Of a DNA stretch of 64,000 nucleotides, positions 46,477 to 55,379 are shown one piece after another. The position numbers were made by a program, and so were the translations under genes. Under the pieces are notes generated by a model. The model was given only the letters and a program-made list of their open reading frames with translations. It was not told the origin of the DNA and searched no databases. The stretch's first letter is position 1, and every line of letters begins with the position of its first letter. The DNA comes from Setophaga petechia (lineage: Eukaryota > Chordata > Aves > Passeriformes > Parulidae): positions 62,001 to 126,000 of the forward strand of contig JANCRA010000114.1 in the NCBI GenBank assembly GCA_024362935.1, written 5' to 3'.

Positions 46477-47409
46477 TTAATGTTTCTGAAACCATCCAGT
46501 CATCAGTCTCCACACTGCAGCCTTGAGCTCCTGGTTCCTCAGGCTGTAGATGAGGGGGTTCAGGGCTGGAGGCACCACGGAGTACGAAAATGACAGGGCC
46601 AGATCCAGGGATGGGGAGGACATGGAGGAAGGCTTCAGGTGAGCAATTGCTGCAGTGGTGAAGAACAGGGACAGCACAGCCAGGTGAGGGAGGCAGGTGG
46701 AAAAGGCTTTGTGCCGTCCCTGCCCAGAGGGGATCCTCAGCACAGCCCTGAAGATCTGCACATAGGAGAAAATAATGAACACAAAACAGCCAAATGATAA
46801 ACAGGCGCTAACAACAATGAGCTCAAATTCCCTGAGATAGGGTTTTGAGCAGAAGAGCTTAAGAATCTGGGGGATTTCACAGAAGAACTGGCCCAGGGCA
46901 TTGTCATGGCACAGGGGCAGGGAAAATGTATTGGCTGTGTGCATGAGAGCATTGAGAAAGGCACTGGCCCAGGCAGCTGCTGCCATGTGGGCACAAGCTC
47001 TGCTGCCCAGGAGGGTCCCGTAGTGCAGGGGTTTGCAGATGGACACGTAGCGGTCGTAGCACATGATGGTCAGGAGGGAAAACTCTGCTGAGATGAAGAA
47101 CAGAAAGAAAAAGAGCTGAGCAGCACATCCAGTGTAGGAGATGTTCCTGGTGTCCCAGAGGGAATTGTGCATGGCTTTGGGGACAGTGGTGCAGATGGAG
47201 CCCAGGTCGCTGAGGGCCAGGTTGAGCAGGAAGAAGAACATGGGCGTGTGCAGGTGGTGGCCGCAGGCTACGGCGCTGATGATGAGGCCGTTGCCCAGGA
47301 GGGCAGCCAGGGAGATGCCCAGCAAGAGGCAGAAGTGCAGGAGCTGCAGCTGCCACGTGTCTGCCAATGCCAGCAGGAGGAAGTGCCTGATGGAGCTGCT
47401 GTTGGACAT
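46477..47409 (-). CDS. Olfactory receptor, OR14-like (right-arm copy)
   Basis: Intact 310-residue, intronless odorant receptor, paralogue of the gene at 21,223-22,155 in inverted orientation. Hallmarks are intact: PMFFFLLNLALSD, MCYDRY, KAFSTCLPHL, NPLIYSLRNQELK. Compared with the left copy only two residues differ in the first 100 (R19W, T79A). About 36 differ in the remaining 210, many in TM5 and in TM6 and the third extracellular loop (left 251-257 STGTFSY against TTAAIAH), which are regions likely to affect ligand binding. This start ATG is the only plausible one; upstream sequence diverges from the left copy by an indel of about 100 bases. Both frames being intact suggests both were kept under constraint for some time. 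Confidence 0.93.
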   Translation of the reverse strand: MSNSSSIRHFLLLALADTWQLQLLHFCLLLGISLAALLGNGLIISAVACGHHLHTPMFFFLLNLALSDLGSICTTVPKAMHNSLWDTRNISYTGCAAQLFFFLFFISAEFSLLTIMCYDRYVSICKPLHYGTLLGSRACAHMAAAAWASAFLNALMHTANTFSLPLCHDNALGQFFCEIPQILKLFCSKPYLREFELIVVSACLSFGCFVFIIFSYVQIFRAVLRIPSGQGRHKAFSTCLPHLAVLSLFFTTAAIAHLKPSSMSSPSLDLALSFSYSVVPPALNPLIYSLRNQELKAAVWRLMTGWFQKH

Positions 47410-47419
47410 TTGTTCTGTC

Positions 47420-49060
47420 TTGGCATGGGGATCTGTAAAAAAAAGTAATCATGGAATAGTTGGGTTGGGAGAGGACTTTAAATATCCCAGCACAGCCTGA
47501 GGGCACTTTCCCCCCACTGCCTGCCCAGGGCTCTGCTGCCTGGAGCTGTCCCTGCCAGCAGCTGCTTCCCTGTGCCCAGGGCTGGGCCCTGCCAGTGCTG
47601 CCAGAGCCCAGTCCAGCCCTGGGGGCTCAGCTCTGCCCTGCAGACCCCTCCCAGCTCAGGCACTGCCCAGGGGCAGCTCTGGCTCTGCAGGCTCTGATGG
47701 CAACGTCAGTTCAACCCTGAGGAGGCTGGAAAAGCAACACTGATGGTGCCACTGAGGGACCAGGTGCTGATCTCTGTCACTGCCTGGTTTATTCAGATCT
47801 CAGAGAAATTTTTTTATTTCTCTCAATGTGAACTGAGAGATGAATATCTGTGTGCAATTTCCCATCATGGCAACCTAGAGCAGTAGATTAAAAAAGCAAG
47901 ATTTTCCCTTTCATGCAGCCCCTGCCTTGCTGTGCTCCCTGTATAACCTACTTGGAAATGTTCTACAGTTAAATGCCATGCTAGGAGCAGTCCTGAACAA
48001 TGCAGCATCCTCCCCACACATGGAGAACACTTTTGAGCCTTTCCAGCTGTCTCCTCCCACCCAGACCAATGCTGGGAGCAGCTGCCAGGGCTGGCTGAGA
48101 GCTGTCCCTGGCAGGCAGCAGAGTCCCTGCCCCAGCACAGCGCCCTGGGCTGCAGGACCCTGCTCTGCACGACAGCCCTGGGCACCCCTGGCTGCTCTGC
48201 ACAAGAGACAATCAGAGAATGTACTCACAGGCTCTGCAGGCATTGGCATGTTCCAGCTTTAGGAGATGGCTCCAGGAGCTGCAGCTGCATTGTCCTGCAG
48301 CCAGAGGTTCCTCTGCCAAGGGCTGGCAGTGATTGTGCCCCAGGCACTTCTCAGCACCTTCCCAGCCCTGACTGATTGAAGCTCTCTGTGCCTCTGTGCT
48401 GTGCCCGGGCTGGCTGCAGGCAGTGCCCCAGCCCTGCTGGGCTGGCAGAAGAGCTGCTCATCAAGAGAAATGTGCTTTTGAAGCTCTGCTTGGTTACCAG
48501 GAGCTGCCTCTGTTCCAGGAGCCCAGCCCAGCTCAGCAGCACAGACACAGCACAAGGACTTTAATGAGCCTCTGGGGCTTTGTGCTCAGGCCCTGAACAT
48601 CAGTCCCTCAGAGGGAGATGAAGAAACCTCTCCAGAACTCCCAGGCAGAATCCAACTCCAAAGTTTCTTGGACTTTTAATGGGTCCCACTGAGGAACACG
48701 ACTGAGAAAGTGTCCCCAGGCCCCAGGCAGAGCAGAGAACTGCAGGCAGTGATGACAGGTGGGGACAAAGAGAAGCCAAGTCTTGGTGCCCTGGGCCACA
48801 GCAAGGTCTGTGCCACCAAGGGCTGGGAGGAGACACCTTGTGCTGAGGCCCTGGGGCCTCCTGGCACAGCCCCAGCCAGGCTGGGCACTGTCAGCCCCTT
48901 GTCCTGCCCTCAGCATCCCCCCCTAGCCCACATCCCAGTGGCCTCAAGGATCTGCTGGAAGGAGTCCCTGGGGAGCCTTGCTCAGCAATGGCCCTGGGGG
49001 CTCCTGAATGCTCCTTGCAGGGACTGCAAGTTTTTCAAATGACTTTGGCTTTGGCTTTTG
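47420..49060. other. Upstream block of right receptor
   Basis: Mirror of 19,480-21,200, well conserved, without the extra 100 bases before the ATG. Open frames in many registers, no recognised family. Confidence 0.55.
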
Positions 49061-49400
49061 CCTTGGAGTCTGTGAGAGGTTTGTGCAATCATGGCCTCCA
49101 ATTATCTGCTGTAATTAGTCCCTGGAGAGGCTTTGTCAGTAACAACACTCAGTGGGCTCATTAATACTTCAGGGTACTTCAGTTATTTTAAGGTACTTGG
49201 TGTTTCCATTTTGATAGAGACTCTGTGAGAGGTTTGTGCAATCATGGCCCCAATTATCTGCTTTAATGAGTCCCCTGAGAGCTTTGTACTGACACTCAGT
49301 GGGGCTCATTAATACTTTGAGATACTGAAGGTGTTTAAGATACTTTGGATTTTCCTTTCCACACTGAGTCTCTCAGAAGTTTTTCTGCCCTCCTGGCCTC
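49060..49400. repeat. Tandem repeat, unit about 135 bp
   Basis: Nearly three reverse units of the repeat seen at 19,170-19,480 (words CATTAATACTT, CCAATTATCTGCT, GAGAGGTTTGTGCAATCATGG). Confidence 0.75.
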
Positions 49401-49659
49401 AAATTCTCTCCTCCGTGGAGTCCATGAGGTGCCTGTGTTGGGGATGGATCTTAGTGGGAGCCATTCATGCTTTGAGACACTTTGGGCTTTTCCTCTGACT
49501 GTCTCCTGGAAAGGTTTGTGCAATCTCCTCTCAGGCCCTGAGTTTCCAGGGCTCGGCTCCAAATGCACCAAAGGACACATTAGGATGCAGCAAGTCCTGA
49601 CAAACCATGGCTCTGCCTTGATTTCCCTCTGCTCTGGTGCATTTCATCAGAATAGTTTC

Positions 49660-50940
49660 TGTAGTGGTTTTGATTTGCCAATTTGACATTTCTTGGAGAA
49701 TGCAGCAGTTCTTGTGGTGTGCTCAGAGTTGGCTAATTACCAGTGCACTCACTTGAATATCCTTACTTGTTTCCTGCTGTGATGATAGGATTAGGAGAAA
49801 GGCACTGTAGGCTCAAAACTTCAAAAGGGTATAAAGAAAAGTTTATTAATAGAAACGAAAAGAAAGAGTAATAAGAATCAGATCAAAACTTTCAGAACAC
49901 TTCTCTCACTACAACCTTTTCTTTCTTACTGACTGTGTAAAGAGACAAAACCGTAAATTTTCAGTCAGTTTACCACATCTAGAATAGTCTTTCTTCAGTT
50001 CACATAGGGAGAGGAGTCTCTCTTTCATGGTATGGTGACTTCTCCGTAAGAAAACAGTTTACTCATGGCTCTCAATTCCCACAAATCACAATCTGCAATC
50101 ATGAAATCCCTCCCATTTTTTCACAGCTTTTCCCACTGCTCTGTTTATGGGCCATGTCAACTTATGGGGTATTAGTTTGAAGATGAGCTGTTTAAGAGCA
50201 AAATTCTCTTCATCTATCTCTGAAATCATCTTCATCTCTAGGAACAGAGATCTTCCTCTTCTCTCTGTGAGGGCACAGGGTCTCATCTCTCTCTTTCAAT
50301 GTTCAAATTTCTCATGGGATCACAGCTACTTCAACATTTGCTTCCTTTACCATGGAGGCCTTTGCTGAACAAGTCATCTCCACATATTTTCCATGCATTA
50401 CTGGGAAAAAGAGAGCCTGTTGTATCAATTACATCCTTCTCCATTGCTTTACAAGAGGATTTCAGCCCCAAGATCAAGGCATCTCCTCATCCCTCCCACC
50501 TGGGACTCAACTTCCCCTTCACTGACCTTGGTGTCTTCATGTTGCTCCTCTGTGTGCCTGCGCTTTGTCCTTTCCTCTCACTCGAGGGAGGATGGAAGCA
50601 CTGACAGAGTTCATATCTCTCCCGGGGCCTGCAGATGGTTCCGTGACCCCGGCCGGGCTCGGTGCTTGCGGCCGGAGCTGTTTTACGATGGAGGTTTCTG
50701 CAGCGGCTGCGCTGGGGCTGTGTCAGGATGGGCCGCGCTGGGGCAGGGCCAGGATCTCAGCAGCCAGGCCAGAGCACAGCAGCAGCACGGCCGGGGGCCG
50801 ATGGCTTCTCCTCCCCCTGCCCGGGGCTTGCGGCTGAACCCCAAGGGTTTTTGATCTTTCACATGTCTTCACAGAGGCATGTACAGTTTCCTTAGTGGGT
50901 TAACAGATTGTCAATTCTCAAAGCTAATTACTGATTGGTT
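49660..50940 (-). mobile_element. LTR, sister copy of the 29.2-kb solo LTR
   Basis: The start TGTAGTGGTTTTGATTTG and the following about 1.2 kb align with 29,211-30,780. Shared landmarks are GATAGGATT..GAGAAAGG, TTTAGAACAC/TTCAGAACAC and TTAACAGATTGTCA near the end. It keeps cytosines that are T in the other copy. AATAAA reads on the minus strand (near 49,841). The 3' border is unclear because the 190-base satellite follows. It is absent from the corresponding place in the left arm. Confidence 0.75.
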
Positions 50941-51119
50941 ATTTTGTCAGACATGGAGGAAACTGCTAGCAGCTTGTCTCAGAACATCACATCCGTGATG
51001 CAAAACCACCACCACAGCAGAGAGCACAGAGCTCCTTTGTCCATATGTAGTGCTCATGTGCCCGAGGCCTCAAAATCCGTACTTGGGAGATCTCTGGGCC
51101 CTTTCCAGGGTTTTTGCAA

Positions 51120-52380
51120 TTGAAAACATTCAGCTCAGAGTCTATGAAAATCACCAGAGGACAGGGCCAGCCTGACCTGTCTGTCCTGGCTACTTTTGTC
51201 TGGGGGTAATATTTGGATATACAGATTTTGGAATGCCAAATTTTTATTTTGGCCACGGTCCCTTGACATGAAAGCCAGTTCTTTTCCATAGGAAGGAAGG
51301 AACAGAGCCTCCCTCATCTTCTGGGGCTGATGAGAGGTGGCCACCAGAGGTGAAGGCCAGCCAGAGGCCAAGGCTGTGTTTCGTTTAGAGAGATACCCTT
51401 GTATATGGGACATTTTTAGGGAGAGTACCAATTTTGACAAGGGGCATCAGAGAAGAGAAGATAGATAGTTCTTTTCCATACCAAGGACAACACGGAGCCC
51501 CAGTGATCCAGGAACTCATGAGAAGCAGCCTTCTACATGCCAAGGTCAGTTTTTGGAAAGCAGGGGAGAAGCAGCCCCTAAGAGGCCAATGGCAGCCAGG
51601 CCTGTCTGTTCTGGCAGCCTTCTCTTGGGAACAATCCTGGATGTATGGAGTTTTGGAGGTAGAATCCCAGTTTTGGCCATGGTCAACTGGTCCTATAGGA
51701 AAGAAAAGCATGAAGTCCAAGTGTTTTGGAAGCAGATGAGAGGTGGCCAGCCTCGGGCCAAGCCAGCCAGACCTCTCTCTCCTGGCACCTTTTCTCTAGG
51801 GGCTATCCTTGGACATGGGGCATTTTGGAGGTGGAATCTTAATTTTGGCAATGGACACCTGGACAGGAAGAAGAGTTCTTTTCATTAGGAAGGAAAGCAC
51901 AGAGCCCCAGTGTTTCAGGGGCAGATGAGTGCCAGGCTTCAGGAAGCCAAGGCCAGCAAGACTTGTCAGTCTTTCCCCTCTTGAACCTGTCATTTTAACC
52001 CAAAGTTCATTAACTCAAGCTCATGCAGACCCACTTGCCTGTTTCAGGAGCCAAGCTGTCCAGGCTCTGTAATAAACCTGTTGCTTGAAGTCAGTAGAGA
52101 CATTAAGACCCAATTCAAGGATGTTAACACCCCTACATTCACCCATCAAATTTCCTGTAAAGACATCTTGCCTATCAGTCACAATGGACTCCTCAGTTCC
52201 GTGGGGCTCCACAGTGTCACCATGGTGCCGTTGGCTCCATGAGGTTCTGTAGTGTCACTGTGGTGTCCCTGGACCTGCATTGTCACAATTGAGCCATGGT
52301 TCCTTGAGGTTCCATAGTGTCACCATGGGGTCCTTGGGCCTGCATTCTCACAGCTGACCATGGTTCCATGAGAAGTTGGT
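51120..52380 (+). repeat. Composite satellite: 190-bp units followed by 38-bp units
   Basis: 51,120-51,990 contains four to five diverged forward 190-base units (TTTTCCATAGGAAGGAA-type words at about 51,285, 51,472, 51,695 and 51,880). 52,180-52,380 contains five forward 38-base units. It mirrors 14,820-16,840 and keeps the 190-then-38 polarity. Confidence 0.8.
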
Positions 52381-52389
52381 ACATATGTG

Positions 52390-52975
52390 TGTGTCTTTCT
52401 ATAGATTGTCTGTCTTGTGATTGTGGTGCAGAGTGGGTTGGGGACAAAGACAACGACTCACCCAATGTCCATGTGGCAACACAGAGCGATTATTCCTCCA
52501 ACTCCTCTTTATAAAGAGGGGCATGAAAAACCTGGTCTGGATAGCCCATTGGTCTGATCTTTCACACAGCCCAGATCCTGGACCAGTGAGATGTCTGCAG
52601 CTTGGGATGCAATGTAATTGGTTGAGGTTCTGTAATTAGCTGAGGTTGACTGGCCCCTGTCAGCCAACACAGAGGTTGGTTTTATGGAGCCGGCTGGGTT
52701 TCTTATTTATAGACGAATTAATTGCGCAGTACAAACCAGCTTGTACTGTGACATAATGTGACAACACGGTCTTTCTGTTGTTCTCTATTTCTTCTCCTTC
52801 TAATCCTACTAACCTGGAACATTTTTGGGTAACCTCTTAAAGGGCTAAAGGTTTTTAGGTTAAATAGGCTAAGTTAATGGTACAATAAGAGTTTCATGTT
52901 GAAGTGGATGTTGTATTAAACCCTTTGCCCACGTTCCTTGACTGTCTGTATTTTGCCAGTAAAATTTGGTGTAAT
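52390..52975. other. No recognised gene
   Basis: Mirror of about 14,190-14,620 in its distal part (52,780-52,975). AT-rich, no coding potential and no complete element identified. Confidence 0.5.
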
Positions 52976-52978
52976 TTT

Positions 52979-53118
52979 GACCTCTTAGCTCAGTTGGTTA
53001 AAGCATGGTGCTGGTATCACTGAGGCTGTGGGTTCAATCCCTGTGTGGGCCATTCACTTAAGAGCTGGATTTGATGATCCTTGTGGGTCCCTTCCTACCA
53101 AGAATATTCTTTGCATCT
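52979..53118 (+). mobile_element. tRNA-derived SINE with CR1-like tail (right-arm copy)
   Basis: Box A TTAGCTCAGTTGG at about 52,985 and box B GGTTCAATCCC at 53,031-53,041, then the CR1-like tail with TTTGATGATCC and GAATATTC. It is the same insertion as at 14,046-14,183, in mirror orientation. Confidence 0.85.
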
Positions 53119-53119
53119 G

Positions 53120-54230
53120 TCGATGTTGAGAATATCTGGTTGGTGTTTCTAGGTGCACGAACTCAAGTCAAGGAACCTTTGGTTACCCCCAGCATTTCAG
53201 TATTCTGGGGTGTTCCAGCCCTGCAGGCTCACAATGGCCTCTGGTTTCCATGAGGCCCCACAGTGTCACACAGGGCCCTTGGTTCCATGGGCCCCAACAG
53301 TGCCACCGCGATCCCCTTGGTTCCACAACTTCCTACAGTGTCCCACTGGCTCCTTGGTTCCATGAGGATCTGGAGTGTCACACAGGTTTATGACATTTGT
53401 CCTTGCTGCCCCTCACATCCCACTGCCCCACAAACAGCCCCGAGCCACCCGTGAGGGACAGGCCCTGCTGTCCCAGGCTGGGCTCAGGGCTTGGCCTTTC
53501 TGCTTCCCCCAGCCAGCCCAGGCCTTGCTCAGCATTGCAGTTCCCTGCTCAGAGCCTTGGGCTCCCTGCAATCCTGGCCTCAAGGATCTGCTCTCAGCAG
53601 TCCCTGGGGAGCCTTTGGCACTCCCTGCCCTCAGTGGGGCCCAGTGATGCTCCAAGGGACTTGGAGTTTTGCTTCTGATTCCTTGAGCAGCTTCTTCAGC
53701 CTTCTCTCAGTGCCTGAGGGTCCTGGACCCAGCCCCAAATCCACCTTGGGGCTCAATAAAACACAGCAAGACCTCAGTGGCGCATTGTCTTCCTTCATTG
53801 GTCTTGCATTCTCCAGTGCCAGTGCCTGAACAGCTGATCAGATTCAGACTGGAGTTCTGTTAAGGATGAAGACTTCCAAGTGGACATCATGAGGGTTTTT
53901 TGTTTATTAAATGAGCCTCTTTTTATTTTCCAGTTCAGAGAAGAGCTGATAGAAGCATTCCCGAGGTGATCATGATGCTGAATGTCTCCTTAGGAGGTCT
54001 GGGCACAGAGAAGAATGAGCCCCTTAAGGGCTGACCCTGTTTGGACAAGCTGCTCCTCACCCCCAGCCTCGCCATGTCTGACATGGCCAACTTGGGATCT
54101 CTGTTGCAGATGGAAGTTGCTGGTGGCATCCTCACCTTTAACCTCTCTCTTGAATGCAAACAGATGTTCCCAGGTGTGTTAAGCGGGATTTGATCAATGT
54201 TTCTACAAAACCTTTGTCTTCCTCATGGAA
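53120..54230. other. Arm segment without recognised gene
   Basis: Mirror of 12,690-14,040. A short forward 38-bp array lies at 53,220-53,390. The part at 53,400-53,760 is well conserved between arms with open frames in three registers. Confidence 0.55.
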
Positions 54231-54660
54231 CGAAAGGGCCATTTTGGCACTGAGGGGGCGACGTGGAAGCAAGGAGTCAATTGTGACCTTGGGGTGCCAT
54301 GGAACCAAGGGGCCATGGTGACACAGCAGGGCCACGTGGATCCAGTGGTCCATTGTGACACTGTGGATCCAAGGAGACCATGGAGGCACCCCCAGAACCT
54401 CATGGAACCAAGGAGTCCATGGTGACCCAGCGGGGCTGCATGGAGCCAATGGTCCATGGTGACACTGCCTATCCAAGGAGGCCATTGTGACACTGTGGAA
54501 GCTCATGGAGTGAGGGAGGCCATTGTGACACTGAAGAACTTCATGGCACCAAATATCCATGGTGACACAGCAGCAGGGCATCATGGGAACCAAGGAACTG
54601 CTGTTGGCAGTAGGGAAACTCATGGAACCAGGGGCCCTTGTGGCACTGCAGAGCCAACAG
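54230..54660 (-). repeat. 38-bp minisatellite array (right outer)
   Basis: About eleven reverse units; mirror of 12,300-12,680. The outer-end block of the palindrome follows to about 55,350. Confidence 0.85.
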
Positions 54661-55379
54661 AGCTGCTGGACCTTGTCCCCTGGCCCTGCTCAGCTCCTTG
54701 GGAGGCACGGCAGGAGCAGCACCCTGGGAGCCTTGGGAATGCCCCTCTGGGATCCATGGCACACACTGCCAGGGGCTGGAATTCCAGTTCCCAGACAGGA
54801 AAATATGTTCCTGCCCTGGAAGGCAAAGCTCTTTAGAAGGAGCCAAAGGCCGAGTGGAGCAAGATCCTACAGTGACATTTCACTGCCAGCCTTCATAACT
54901 CCATCCATGGTTGCTGTAGCTCCTGGATTGGGAATTAAATCAGGGCAGGGTCTTTGGTGGGAGCTGCCCTGGGTCAAGGGAGACACTGAGAGAGAAACAG
55001 AGCAGGCAAAGAGAGGCAGGAGAGAAAGGAGGACACAAACACAATCAGCTGAGAAGGTGGCACTCTGAAACAGAACTGGAACTGACTGAAAATGAACGGG
55101 ACAGAAAGAAAGAATTTTGTAACTCTATTTCCTATCAAAACACATTTTCCTCCCTTTCTCACAAACCTCTTGCCAGTGTCATTCAGCAGGGCTGTCAGAA
55201 AGGTTTTGTTCTGAGTGAGTGTTCCAGGCTGCAGCCACAAGCAAACAGGGAATGGGGATTTTCCTGCTCCTCTGGAGTTTGACATCCTCAGCTGAGGAGA
55301 GGAGGAGGCACCAGAAGAAAAGGGCAGCTGGGCTTCATCCTTCCACAGAAAGAAGGGAGGGGAAATTCTCCTGTCATGT

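Larger units (their letters stand above)
37060..55080 (-). repeat. Right arm of the giant imperfect palindrome
   Basis: Inverted counterpart of 11,990-34,240, about 4 kb shorter because it lacks the two left-arm solo LTRs, the probable left insertion at 26.3-26.9 kb and the gag-env remnant. It has its own insertion, an LTR at 49,660-50,940. The outer end continues to about 55,350 as a direct copy of 7,560-7,900. Confidence 0.9.

Noticed and set aside
14046..53118. tRNA gene at 14.1 kb and 53.0 kb
   Set aside because: Boxes A and B are present, but the anticodon arm is degenerate and a CR1-like tail follows, so these are SINE heads.
11990..55080. Palindrome as a simple assembly fold-back artefact
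   Set aside because: The arms differ by many substitutions and by separate insertions with target-site duplications, which a duplicated read could not create. Mis-joining of two real loci is not excluded.
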